From Schistocerca nitens (Eukaryota; Arthropoda; Insecta; Orthoptera; Acrididae), in NCBI RefSeq assembly GCF_023898315.1, contig NC_064614.1, positions 504,076,109 through 504,140,108 of the forward strand: a stretch of DNA of 64,000 nt, in the 5' to 3' direction. The notes under the pieces are model-generated. The model was given only the letters and a program-made list of their open reading frames with translations. It did not search any database and was not told the DNA's origin. Made by a program: the position numbers and the translations under genes. Shown piece by piece: positions 33,808-44,378 of the stretch. Within the stretch, counting starts at the first letter, position 1; each line of letters opens with the position of its first letter.

Positions 33808-34125
33808 AGAAGTGGTTCTCTTTTCTCCAAACGTCTCTTTAATTTTCCTGTAGGCAGTATCTATCTGACCTCTAGTGAGATAAGTCTCTACGTCCTTACA
33901 TTTGTCCTCTAGTCATCCCTGCTTAGCCATTTTGCACCTCCTGTCAATCTCATTTTTGAGACGTTTGTATTCCTTTTTGCCTGCTTCATTTATTGCATTT
34001 TTATATTTTCTCCTTTCATCAATTAAATTCAATATTTCTTCTGTAACCCAAGAATGTCTACTAGCCCTAGTCTTTTTACCTACTTGATCCTCTGCTGCCT
34101 TCACTATTTCATCCCTCAAAGCTCC

Positions 34126-35116
34126 TCATTCTTCTTCTACTGTATTTCTTTCCCCCATTCCTGTCAATTGTTCCCTTATGCTCTCCCTGAAACTCTCTAC
34201 AACCTCTGGTTCTTTCAGTTTATCCAGGTTCCATCTCCTTAAATTCCCACTTTTTTGCAGTTTCTTCAGTTTTAATCTACAGTTCATAACCAATAGATTG
34301 TGGTCAGAGTCCACATCTGCCCCTGGAAATGTCTTACAATTTAAAACCTAGTTCCTAAATCTCTGTCTTACCATTATATAATCTATCTGAAACCTGTCAG
34401 TATCTCCAGGCTTCTTCCATGTATAGAACCTTCTTTTATGATTCTTGAACCAAGTGTTAGCTATGATTAAGTTATGCTCTGCGCAAAATTCTACCAGGTG
34501 GCTTCCTCTTTCGTTTCTTACCCCCAATCAATTTTTACCTACTACGTTTCCTTCTCTCCCTTTTCCTACTGACGAATTCCAGTCACACATGACCATTAAA
34601 TTTTCGTCTCCCTTCACTATCTGAATAATTTCTTTTATTTCATCATACATTTCTTCAATTTCTTCGTCATCTGCAGAGCTAGTTGGCATATAAACTTGTA
34701 CTACTGTGGTAGGCGTGGGCTTCGTATCTATCGTGGCCACAATAATGCGTTTACTATGCTGTTTGTAGTAGCTTACCCGCACTCCTATTTTTTTTATTCA
34801 TTATTAAACCTACTCCTGCATTACCCCTATTTGATTTTGTGTTTATAACCCTGTAGTCACCTGACCAGAAGTCTTGTTCCTCCTGCCACCGAACTTCACT
34901 AATTCCCACTATATCTAACTTTAACCTATCCATTTCCATTTTTAAATTTTCTAACCTACCTGCCCGATTAAGGGATTTGACATTCCGCACTCCGATCCCT
35001 AGAACGCCAGTTTTCTTTCTCCTGATAACGACATCCTCTTGAGTAGTCCCCGCCCGGAGATCCGAATGGGGAACTATTTTACCTCCGGAATATTTTACCC
35101 AAGAGGACGCCATCAT
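34126..35116 (-). pseudogene. RTE-like LINE endonuclease domain (copy 1)
   Basis: APE-type endonuclease that would nick target DNA. The piece 35116-34754 has RNVKSLNRAGRLENLKMEMD, LDIVGISEVRW (the catalytic E) and NAGVGLIMNKK. After a frameshift in an 8-A run at about 34787-34794, the piece 34782-34528 has VQVYMPTSS and DENLMVMCDWNSSVG (usual GDxN; here CDWN). The piece 34314-34126 begins DSDHNLLVM (the SDH motif). The start ATG at 35116 follows the 5' leader that begins at 35378. Annotated genomes sometimes label this domain craniofacial development protein 2-like, but it belongs to a LINE. Confidence 0.8.
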
Positions 35117-36122
35117 CTTTTAACCATACAGTAAAGCTGCATGCCCTCGGGAAAAATTAGGCCTGTAGTTTCCCCTTGCTTTCAGCCGTTCGCACTACCA
35201 GCAAAGCAAGGCCGTTTTGGTTAGTGTTACAAGGCCAGATTAGTCAATCATCCAGACTGTTGCCCCTGCAACTACTGAAATGGCTGCTGCCCCTCTTCAG
35301 GAACCACACGTTTGTCTGGCCTCTCAACAGATACCCCTCCGTTGTGGTTGCACCTACGGTGCGGCTATCTGTATCGCTGATGCCTGTTAGTCGACACTAA
35401 CTTGTGATGTGTCCATCCATCGCCTTTATGACGGCCTGAATTCTTCTCAGAACTCTTCCAGTGAGGTTTCTGAATGTCTGTGGAGGAATGGCAGCCCATT
35501 TATCTTGAAGTACCAAGATAATAAAACCTAGCGATGTTGCGCGCTACGCTGTGAAGTCAATTCGACTTTCTAGCTCATCCTAGACGATTTCTATTGGGTT
35601 CAAGTTGGGGCTGTAGGCAGGGCAGTCCTTTTCAATAATATCATTGTCCATAAATCTTGCCTCACAAATGCTGCTTTTTGACAAGTTGCGTTGCCACGCT
35701 GACACAACAACGGTCTGCGCACGGTTTCTTTGATGTACACAGTACACAATGCTATAAACTGTGTTCATGTCATTCCACCTTTACCGTTTTCTTCACTACA
35801 ATAACGGGATTATAGCATAACCGACAAACTACGAAAGACACGCCTCATACCGCAGCACTACATCCATCGTACTTCGCTGTTGGCACACATTAAATCATTC
35901 GACCCATTTATGCATTGTCCAGTGGCGTCAGTCCTCACATCACTTCAATTGTCGCTTATTACTGGCTACAGAAATGTATAGAGTTGCTCAGTCACTGTAC
36001 CCCACTCTTTTTAAACCCATACGCACTACCGCTGTGCTAGCTGGACTATTGGTAGCATTTTGGACCTCACGATTGACTCCTTCCGGTGATTTCATGCGTT
36101 TTGTACAACCATCCTCCACAAT

Positions 36123-36667
36123 TGTCAATTACAATAAAATTCGCCACCAGCGTGTACTTGAAGGTATTATTTTATTTTATTCTGAAGGCCACCAGTTTCG
36201 GCATTTTATTATGCCATCTTTAGGTTCCATATGCATCTATCCAAATAAACGAACATGTCATATAGTGCCATAAATCGCTGTATATCGTGAATTCAATCGT
36301 TATGCCGAATATGATAGCCTTCTCAATGAAATAAAATAATACCTTGAAGTATATGGCTGTTGGTGAATGTTACAGACAATGATATGAAATGAGCGTATGG
36401 CATTGTTGGCCGGGAGGCCCCATTCGGGGGAGTTCGGCCACCGTATTGCAAGTCCTTTTTTAAGTGATGCCACATCGGCGACTTGCGAGTCAATGATGAT
36501 GAAAAGGAGGATGAAGGACAGACAACACCCAGTCCCCTGCTGGGAATCGAACCCGGGCCTCCTGCGTGGAAGGCGGTAATGCTACCGCTACGCTACGGAG
36601 ACGGAGCTATTGACATTGACAATTACTTAACCAGCCGATGTCCCATGGCCATGATGGACCAACAGAG
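36123..36667. mobile_element. 545-bp insert: small foldback unit plus tRNA-Gly-like SINE
   Basis: Flanked by the 12-bp direct repeat atcctccacaat at 36111-36122 and 36668-36679. The left part has inverted arms (about 36121-36225 against 36290-36378) sharing aaggtattattttatttt. The right part is a tRNA-headed repeat. The two came in as one unit, or one inserted in the other before or after arrival; a separate target duplication between them is not obvious. Confidence 0.75.
36391..36605 (-). mobile_element. SINE with tRNA-Gly-like head
   Basis: On the minus strand, 36601-36535 reads as a tRNA with A box (tagcgtagcggtagcat), an anticodon loop cttccac (anticodon TCC, glycine) and a perfect B box (gggttcgattccc). 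The body runs to ggcctcccggccaac near 36400. The acceptor ends do not pair as in a gene, so this is a SINE head rather than a tRNA gene. The body resembles a repeat common in insects. Confidence 0.75.
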
Positions 36668-37021
36668 ATCCTCCACAATGGTCGACGCTTCCTGTCCATC
36701 AATACATGATGTCTCCCTGCTCTTCTTTTAACGGCGGTCATTCGTTCACGTTTTCACTTCATAATATCACCAAGAGACACTTCGGCAGCTTTAGAAAGGA
36801 TTGAAAAGTCTCTCATGGATTTGTTACTCAGGTGACATCCAATGACTGGCCTATGTTACAAGTCGCTGAAACTTCCTCAGGTACCCATTCTGCTGTTAAT
36901 GATTTTCCACAGACAACGTAATACTTCCCATCTGCCTTATCTTGGCGGGTCCGCCTCTCGTGGCTTCTAGTGGTCAGTTCCACATTACGTAGAGTGGTCC
37001 TGATACTTTTGATCAGACAAA

Positions 37022-37548
37022 GTGTTTGGATACCCAGCAGTACGAAGGTTTCTCCTCCTTGCTTTTCAGGAAGAAAATACAATCTATCATGTTCTTGGGA
37101 GGTGTATTGTTAACTAGATGCGGTGAAAAGATTATTATGCTTTCAGGGATTCGGAAGATACGAGGAATTCTTTGGACTGGAGCACGTAATCTATCCCATT
37201 GTTCTCAATACCACTCACCGCTTGCAATTTTCACCTTTTTATATTTACAGTTATTAGTACCCTTCTAGCTCTTGTTGCCCCAAATACAAGAATTTATGAA
37301 GCAACTCTCAACTTTACATGTCGACACTAACTGTCTGTTCCTTCACTGAACTTCCCCCTGTTATTGAAATCTACAGAAACAACAAAATTAAACATTCAAA
37401 CTATAAAGAACTCCAGTAAACAATTTTGTTTTATGTTCAAGTAGCCCAAAAATTCGTGGATGTAACGACGATCATGTCATTAGCATCCATTTAAAGCTAT
37501 GGAAGTAGCCATATTAGCAGGCCATAAAGATGTTATAGGCTCTGGAAA

Positions 37549-37587
<39 letters not shown>

Positions 37588-38697
37588 GACAAATAACTTT
37601 TGAACTTAAGTCAAGTGTTAAACAGTGCCAGATACCTGGTGTGAAATGCTAAATATAAATAATGAAGTAGAAAGAACTTAAACTAGCATACTAGCAGATC
37701 TTGAGATACGTATTTATAAAATAGTACTGTGAACTTTTTATTAGTTACAATCGGAAATAGTACAGATTTGTAAAACATTATTCGAGGGTGTAGGATAGAT
37801 TCAGGATAACAGTACTGCTGATCAAAGCATTGTCTCAGGAGCTTCATATTGTGTCAATAATATGATTTATTTCAGAACATGAAAGAAGAGGCTTGTTTGA
37901 ACACGTGCAAATGATGAACAGACTCGGAAGTTAGCTTTCGAAAAATAGCAGACTATGTTGTATGTAGAAGAGATAAGACAGATAAAAAATAAGAAAACTT
38001 TACAGTGAATGCAAGCCAAGTGCTAGCAGAAACGATTACCAATCCTTTGAGATTCTTAAGACTTCTGCTTTCCATTGCTTTTCATTTCTTTAAAAAAATA
38101 ATCCCACTCATTCCAAAAAGAATAAAAGCAATAAAAGTGAGTGCGTCACTTCAGCGGCAAGGAAAAAGGCAACAGTAAAAGTGGTCGTATTATTATTGTA
38201 ATCTTTCGCAGAATTTATTCTTCGATAAGGACATTTCAGCAGACATTCGATATCTTCTCCTTACGTATCATATGGTACAAATTTAACTATATTCCTGTAA
38301 AGAATCAGATTAGGAGTTCGAATTTCTGAAATATATGTGTACAACGTTGTATATCAGTGTTGACATACAGTAGTTACAGTATATAGAAACGATTAATAAC
38401 AAGATTAATATAAACTAAGATTAGGATAAGTCAACATACAGTCGTCGGGCCTACCCAATATAAAGGGAGTGACATCATCAATGTATCTGTATAGTCTTGG
38501 GTCCTTAACCAAACAGAAGGCTGCGATAACATCCACTACTGCGTATAACGTCGGTCCACAAACGTCTAAGTTTCTCAATACTCACGTGTGCATCATAGTA
38601 TTACGCCAATGTCTGGGCCTGATTTGTTTCACGATTTCTATAACACATTTTTTCACGTGTAGGCGTCGGAAAGCACAGTTTAAGATTTTTAAATAAA
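37022..38697. other. No identifiable gene
   Basis: AT-rich DNA between the nest and the Penelope-like insert. It contains only the TTA microsatellite at 37551-37587 and short frames without motifs. Confidence 0.45.
37551..37587 (+). repeat. TTA trinucleotide microsatellite
   Basis: About twelve uninterrupted tta units. No gene is attached. Confidence 0.95.
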
Positions 38698-38734
38698 CAA
38701 CTCATTCTTAATCAAAATATCCACGGGTGTGCTG

Positions 38735-38810
38735 CCGGTCTATAGTGTCCAACGGGCACAATATTTCGGCGATCATACATGTCACCATCATCAGGTGAAC
38801 TGACGGACTG
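38735..38810 (-). ncRNA. Hammerhead-ribozyme-like motif, Penelope copy A
   Basis: On the minus strand CTGATGA (38794-38788) is followed by a stem ggtga...tcgcc and then GAAA (38767-38764), with a further hairpin (tattgtg.../cactata). Penelope-like elements are known to carry hammerhead ribozymes in their terminal regions. Here an extra T lies between the core and stem II, and the cleavage-site base pair is not canonical. Activity is therefore uncertain. Confidence 0.4.
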
Positions 38811-38846
38811 AGCTCCTGTGAACGTGCCGGCACGGAGATCCGTACG

Positions 38847-40185
38847 CTATGGCTGCTCAGAGGGAACTGGGTTCGGTCGCGGCGGCGACCGATTTAAATA
38901 CCCTCCGCCCGCGGCGCACTCCCTCCGCCGTCCGCGCCCCGCGCCACGGTCGCGCGGTGGAACAGATTGCGACGGCGTCTGAGATGACGTCGGTGTGATG
39001 GCTCTGTCCGCCGTGGTCGTCACAACTATTCGTTTGCTCGATTTACCCTTGATTAACCCAATCGCTGGTTCCCAAGCCTTGCTAAGATTATAGCCACAGT
39101 CATAGTTTATGAGGTCGTCATTGGTGCGAATTTCGATGGCCTCTCTAACAACGCTGTCCCAGTATCTCGACGTCTGTACCAAAATCCTTGTGCGGTCATA
39201 CTCCATAGCGTGATTTTCCGACAAATAATGTTCAGCGACCGCCGACTTGCTCGGATACATCGGTCGAGTGTGCCTCTGGTGTTCACGGCATCGATCCTCG
39301 ACGGTACGCATTGTCTGACCAATATACGACTTGCCACATTGACACGGAATCTGGTACACGCCCGCCTTCCTCAAACCGAGGTCATCTCTGGCGCTCCCCA
39401 CCAGTGCACGAGTTTTATTCGGAGGACAAAACACAATTCCGACCCGGTGTTTCTTCAGAATGCGGGAGATTTTCCCCGAGAGTGCGCCTGTGTATGGAAT
39501 AAATGCAGTGCCTACCTCCTCCCTCGTGACTTCATCCATCTCAACAGGTTGTGCTGCAGTGGTTGGGCGGAGAGCACGTTGAATCTGCCACTCTGAGTAC
39601 CCATTTTTTCGAAATACAGTTCTCAGATGTTCCAATTCCTGGGGTAGACTCTCTGCGTCAGACAGTGCGCGCCCTGTGTACTAGAGTTTTAAGTACCCCA
39701 TTCCTCTGTGAAGGGTGGTGGCAGCTGTCTGTGTGCAAATACAGATCATTGTGCGTTGTATTCCGATACACTCCATGACCTAGGGTGCCGTCAGCCCTTC
39801 TCTTGACCAAGACGTGAAGGAAAGGTAATTTACCCTCCGTTTCAGTCTCCATAATGAATTTGATGTTGGGGTGTATGGAGTTTAGATGTGTAAGGAAGTC
39901 AAGGAGTTTATCCATACCATGTGGCCAGATGACGAACGTGTCGTCCACGTAACGGAAAAAGCAAGTAGGTTTCCATACGGATGACGACAGGGCTTCCTCC
40001 GCGAAGTTCTTCATGTACAAATTCGCTACCACCGGTGAGAGTGGGCTACCCATGGCGACTCCCTCCGTTTGTTCGTAGTATTCTCCATTAAAAAGAAAAT
40101 GTGTGGAAGTCAAGACATGCCTAAAAGGTTCAGTGGTCTTCTCGTCAAACTTCTGACTAATCAATTCTAGTGACTCTCGCAGCGA
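38847..40185 (-). pseudogene. Penelope-like RT and GIY-YIG endonuclease (copy A)
   Basis: The protein would copy the element RNA and nick the target. The RT part (40185-39658) has LRESLELISQKF, TEGVAMGSPLSPVVANLYM (motif B) and FFRYVDDTFVIW (motif C), and is cut at its N-terminus. A 2-bp deletion compared with copy B (near 39660) shifts the frame. The second frame (39635-38847) has a linker and then GVYQIPCQCGKSYIGQT, the GIY-YIG nuclease (residues 92-108 of that frame). Its catalytic-like partners DRCREHQ and VAEHYLSENH follow, then a basic Arg/Gly-rich tail. The first ~30 residues of the computed RT frame at 40281-40186 come from the antisense of copy B. Penelope-like assignment is firm: RT plus GIY-YIG is diagnostic. 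Confidence 0.9.
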
Positions 40186-40835
40186 GACAACGCACACTGA
40201 TCTGTATTTGCACGCAGACAGCTGCCACCACCCTTCACAGAGGAATGGGGTACTTAAAACTCTAGTACATAGGGCGCGCACTATCTCTGACGCAGAGAGT
40301 CTACCCCAGGAATTGGAACATCTGAGAACAGTATTTCGTAAAAATGGGTACTCAGAGTGGCAGATTCAACGTGCTCTCCGCCCAGGATCGATGCCGTGAA
40401 CACCAGAGGCACACTCGACCGATGTATCCGAGCAAGTCGGCGGTCGCTGAACATTGTTTGTCGGAAAATCACGCTATTGAGTATGACCGCACGAGGATTC
40501 TGGTACAGACGTCGAGATACTGGGACAGCGTTGTTAGAGAGGCCATCGAAATTCGGACCAATGACGACCTCATAAACTGTGACTGTGGCTATAATCTTAG
40601 CAAGGCTTGGGAACCAGCGATTGGGCTAATCAAGAGTAAATCGAGCAAACGAATAGTTGTGACGACCACGGCGGACAGAGCCATCACACCGACGTCATCT
40701 CAGACGCCGTCGCAATCTGTTCCACCGCGCGACCATGGCGCGGGGCGCGGACGGCGGAGGGAGCGCGCCGAGGGCGGAGTGTATTTAAATCGGCCGCCGC
40801 CGCGACCGAACCCAGTTCCCTCTGAGCAGCCATAG
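40186..40835 (+). pseudogene. Penelope-like C-terminal region (copy B, deleted)
   Basis: It starts inside the RT thumb (DLYLHADSCHHPSQRNG), passes through ELEHLRTVFRKNGYSEW, and after RALRP jumps to DRCREHQRHTRPMYPSKSAV. The linker and GIY-YIG core are therefore missing. The join sits at about 40383-40390, where an aggatcgatgccgtg sequence allows the break. The C-terminal part (LINCDCGYNLSKAWEPAIGL to VPSEQP) closely matches copy A. It has no catalytic domain left and is inactive. Confidence 0.88.
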
Positions 40836-40874
40836 CGTACGGATCTCCGTGCCGGCACATTCACAGGAGCTCAG

Positions 40875-40960
40875 TCCGTCAGTTCACCTGATGATGGCGA
40901 CATGTATGATCGCCGAAATATTGTGCTCGTTGGACACTATAGACTGGCAGCACACCCGTG
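40875..40960 (+). ncRNA. Hammerhead-ribozyme-like motif, Penelope copy B
   Basis: The same core as in copy A on the plus strand: CTGATGA at 40888-40894, stem ggcga...tcgcc, and GAAA at 40915-40918. The one stem difference between copies (C here, T in copy A) keeps pairing (C-G or U-G). The same departures from the hammerhead consensus apply. Confidence 0.4.
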
Positions 40961-41014
40961 GATATTTTGATTATCAAATACGCTGGGAGAAACTCAAGAA
41001 TCAACTCATTCTTA

Positions 41015-42236
41015 TTTCGCCAGCATTCTCCTTGGCCCATTATAACTTAGCGCTCGATGCTGTGGTAACTCGCGTAATATTGATCCCACGACGCTAAAAT
41101 ATGGTAAATAGGAATTTTTTAAGAGGATACAAGGAAAAATTTATTGATGTTTTGTTTGATTACTGACAGGAATGACCACCGTTAATCAAACCAAATGTCA
41201 CTCGTCATTGATTGTGTTGAAAACATGGGGAGGACTGAGAGATGAACACAGACAATAATATCAGGGAGCTTGGACTAGGCAGACAGGCCATAAATGTGAT
41301 CCTCTGAGGATCTGGTTTGTCAGTTGACTCTCAGCATAGTCTTGAATCGGTCGTCAGCAGTACAGAGTTGACTATCATTGAGCGTCGATTTTCAGCGACA
41401 CCTGTCTTGCGCTGTTGTCCTGTCCTTCATTTCTGCACTAGAATGGCCTGTTCCCTTAGTGCAGGCCGAGAGGATCAGAACAGAGGTTCACTGGTGAGGC
41501 CTAAGCGGACGAAGTGGTCACCATTCAGGCAGTCGTGTTACAACGAATGGCCCACCGACCATAATGAAGAATGCACGGCCTAATTACAGAGGTGGCATCC
41601 AATGAATCTGATGTGAACCGGATGACAGTGGTCGTAAAATGACTAATTGGTAGCAGAGTAGAAACTGAATTCGTATTGGACTCGGTCCACAAAAATAGTG
41701 TCGGGTGAGGGATGGAAGACCGGCGTCAATTAAGAAACTAATGTCGAATGTTAATGAGGCTAAGCATCGGGCTGGAATAAAACCCGGCAAAACTAGAATG
41801 AAAATTCGAACATGTAGTAGACTCAAGTAATCACAGGGAGGGATTATGATCATGAGCAAATGCAGACCATGTCCTGGCTACCAAGTCTGGAGATGAAGTG
41901 TGAACACGAAGAATCTTGAAATAACCATCACATAGTCTCACGCCTCCCTTAGTGTTGTCACCAACGAAGGCCACTGAATATGATAACCGAATCTCACCAT
42001 TCTACCAAAAGGTCACTCCACACTCTGGCCGGTTTTGATCCAGCTCGTCTACTCTCACTCTTGGACTTCCAGAGTGCTCAAATTTTATCGTCACATCCTA
42101 TAAGTGAGCGTCAATAAGTTAGAGTTAGCCAATAGACGATTCCTACTGGGCAGTTTTGTCCTCTTCATTTTTCGCTCGAGGATCCCAGCTTACTGCTCAT
42201 TCCTAAAACGTTTAATTTGCAGTCAGTAAGTTGTGG
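41015..42236. other. No identifiable gene
   Basis: Unstructured sequence. The 41317-41583 (plus) and 41584-41859 (minus) frames are unlike any family I know. Parts may be old repeat, but there is no decisive motif. Confidence 0.4.
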
Positions 42237-42250
42237 ACGGACCCCACTCG

Positions 42251-42450
42251 CCGGCTGTGGTGGCCGAGCGGTTCTAGGCGCTTCAGTCCGGAACCGCGCT
42301 GCTGTTACGGACGCAGGTTCGAATACTGCCTCGAGTATGGATGTGTGTGATGTCCTTAGGTTAGTTAGGTTTAAGTAGTTCTAAGTTCTAGGGGACTGAT
42401 GACCTCAGATGTTAAATCCCATAGTGCTCAGAGCCACTTAAACAATTTGA
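42251..42450 (+). mobile_element. SINE family A copy
   Basis: Flanked by a 14-bp direct repeat, acggaccccactcg at 42237-42250 and acggaccccgctcg at 42451-42464, with one mismatch. A box and B box are recognisable (the B box is ggttcgaatac, one change). The mutated duplication and boxes suggest an older insertion than those in the nest. Confidence 0.92.
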
Positions 42451-42464
42451 ACGGACCCCGCTCG

Positions 42465-43490
42465 CAGAGTGTGGCAAACAAACTTACACCCTCGCGGAGG
42501 TGCAGATGTAGCGAAGGATATTTTTTTTTTCCTACTACATAAATCAGGCTGGTCCTCTCAAACAAACGTAGGCCTTCAGCAACAAGATCTCACTAGTGGG
42601 AAACAATGGTGTTTCCCGCGCTTCCAAGTTGTCCATCACCTGCTTTTCAAGGAAGGGTTTCCACAGATTAGTAACAACTACTTAGTGCTTCCTTTTGTAT
42701 GTAAAACCTGTATATACCAGTCGCATGTTGTCTATCATATTTTGACTTTCATTACATTGTCGATCCGCAAAGCAGCAGCAGAAAAATTATAAATTAGCTG
42801 GCTTGTAAACATGAAAAAACCGTCACAAATTTACACATCGCAACCTACCAACTAAGACTCTTGTATAGGCAGCACTCTGATTTAGGCTTTTAAATTAGGA
42901 AGAATTGTTCACAAATGCGCTCGCTCATTTAATTCTTTGCCACAGATAATAACAAAATCCGTAATTACGAATCTTTGATAATTCAGACATTACAGAGTAA
43001 AGACAAATTGCCTTAATATCATCACACGGTTTACTAGTTAAGGAAAGCTTAATGAGGTACCGACATCGTGCTATGATAACGATGACTGCGACGCTGGTTA
43101 AAATGCAGCTGGCATCAGCAGCGTAAGTCATTAACATGATACACAGAAAATCAAGGATAAAGTGACCAGCATATGTGCGTCGTAGACACACAATCTCATG
43201 CTAACAGCCTTTTTTGTACTTGGATCCACATCTGATATAAGTTTATTTAAAGAAGTCATATTCCTGAGTGAAACAGTTTTTTTATTGAAAATAACTAGGG
43301 GGTCATTACATATGGTTTTTGCACATTGCTGCCTGTATTATGATACGCTGTGATTATATGTCACAAGTTTTTGTTATAATTTAGCACATCACAAATTTAA
43401 CGAAAGAAACTGTTAATGTCAAATAAAAAGCAGGTTAATGTAGGAAAACAACTTTGTTCAAGAGGTATTATGCTAAACGTGGTAGAAACA
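42465..43490. other. No identifiable gene
   Basis: AT-rich. An 88-residue minus-strand frame at 42925-43191 has one hydrophobic stretch (SCILTSVAVIVIIA) that could be a membrane segment. It has no known relative, and no splice or start context supports it. Confidence 0.4.
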
Positions 43491-43497
43491 TTGATAC

Positions 43498-43725
43498 TAA
43501 GCGAGGTGGCCTAGTGACAAGACATGGATTTTTATCCGGGAGGACATCGACTCAAATCTACGTCCAGATATCAAGAATTAGTGTTTTTATTTCCTTAAAT
43601 CGTTTAAAGTAAATGCCGGCATGGTTCCTCTGAAGCGGCACGTCAGTTCCCCACTGTGAGCAGTTGCTCTGTCTCTAATGACGTCTTCGTCGACGGAACA
43701 TCAGACAATAATCGTCTTTTTACCT
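43498..43725 (+). mobile_element. Decayed SINE (family D)
   Basis: The head gcgaggtggcctagtgac keeps an A-box shape and gactcaaatc is a weak B box. The body has ccttaaatcgtttaaag and aaatgccggcatggttcc, and the end is gtcgacggaacatcagacaa. This is the order of a SINE I recognise from insects, and the same family as 966-1190. No target duplication can be seen. Confidence 0.65.
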
Positions 43726-44378
43726 TCAGACATAGAAACTTCATTATATCCATCGAGGACGACGAAATGTGATTTCGATTTTGTCTACTTTGAAGCCAAG
43801 AGCATCTATGAAGTACTGTGTGTGAGTGAGGGGATGGATGTGTATTTGTGGAACCTTGCTGAAATGTAGGTTGCCGGAATTAATTTGCTATGGATACCTG
43901 GAGGTAAAACCATCGCCATAACGCTAGCATCTAGCTGCAAAAGGTCTAGATACTCTTCCTGTACATCTCCATCTGCTGATGAATCTGCGGTGGATTGAAA
44001 ACTAATCAGTAATATCAAATTCAAAAAGTTGCAGGTTGCCTATAACCTGCATAAATCACCAACACACAAAAACCCTTAGCAAACAGACCCTAAACCATAA
44101 TTAGTAGTTGTTGAACACTAGTATTAAATAATTTATTAGGCAGTGCTTGTAGAATACTACAGTAAAATATAATTATTGCCGGTAGTTACAAGTAAAACAA
44201 TTTTAGTAACGAACTAGAGAAAATTAAATCTGGGATTCGTTTATTGAATCGGGTTGATGTTTTAGAAGATAACAAAATTTAGCAAGACTGAACATAAGTC
44301 TCGAAGAGCTGTTACGAGTGGAAGCATTTGTGGCTGTTACATTTATCACGAAAGTTAGTTTAATGTGGGGTATCTTAC

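Larger units (their letters stand above)
25638..35378 (-). mobile_element. RTE-like LINE, copy 1, near full length, split by two later insertions
   Basis: Bounded by the 11-bp direct repeat gatgcctgtta at 25627-25637 and 35379-35389. Subtracting the LINE at 26739-33078, the SINE at 25871-26031 and their target duplications leaves about 3.2 kb, the size expected of an RTE-type LINE with one endonuclease-RT ORF. The 3' end (left) has a caacaaca tail on the minus strand. The coding region is broken by frameshifts. Confidence 0.85.
35440..36888 (-). pseudogene. Tc1-like transposase of the outer nest element
   Basis: The start ATG lies at 36888 on the minus strand, with helix-turn-helix remains in broken frames (EEVSAT, then VTNP and KAAEVSLGDI, 36885-36750). 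The gene is split by the 545-bp insert at 36123-36667. It continues with RRELKRMG-like and later parts in many frames. YSPNLNPIEIV (about 35610-35580) is the last catalytic block, where the glutamate of the NPIE motif is kept. Stops are frequent. About 1 kb of coding relic remains without the insert. Confidence 0.65.
25601..37021 (-). mobile_element. Tc1-like transposon, split by nested insertions
   Basis: The left terminal repeat (about 25601-25627, with tctgatcaaaagtattcgga) and right terminal repeat (about 37000-37021, read as tctgatcaaaagtatcagga on the minus strand) are inverted copies. The host element is present as 25601-25637, 35379-36122 and 36668-37021, about 1.1 kb in total. It is split by the LINE at 25638-35378 and by the insert at 36123-36667. 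Each insertion is bounded by a copied target sequence. Confidence 0.8.
38711..41001. mobile_element. Head-to-head pair of Penelope-like elements
   Basis: The whole block lies between the 13-bp direct repeat caactcattctta at 38698-38710 and 41002-41014. Copy A (minus, 40185 to 38711) and copy B (plus, 40186 to 41001) have their 3' ends outward and meet 5' to 5' near 40185/40186. The outer parts are inverted copies, beginning atcaaaatatccacggg on the left. Copy B lacks about 260 bp between RALRP and DRCREHQ. Each 3' region carries a hammerhead-like motif. Confidence 0.88.

Noticed and set aside
33145..35116. Host gene similar to craniofacial development protein 2
   Set aside because: That name is often given to RTE-like endonuclease domains in insect annotation. 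Here the domain is joined to RT and bounded by LINE ends and a target duplication.
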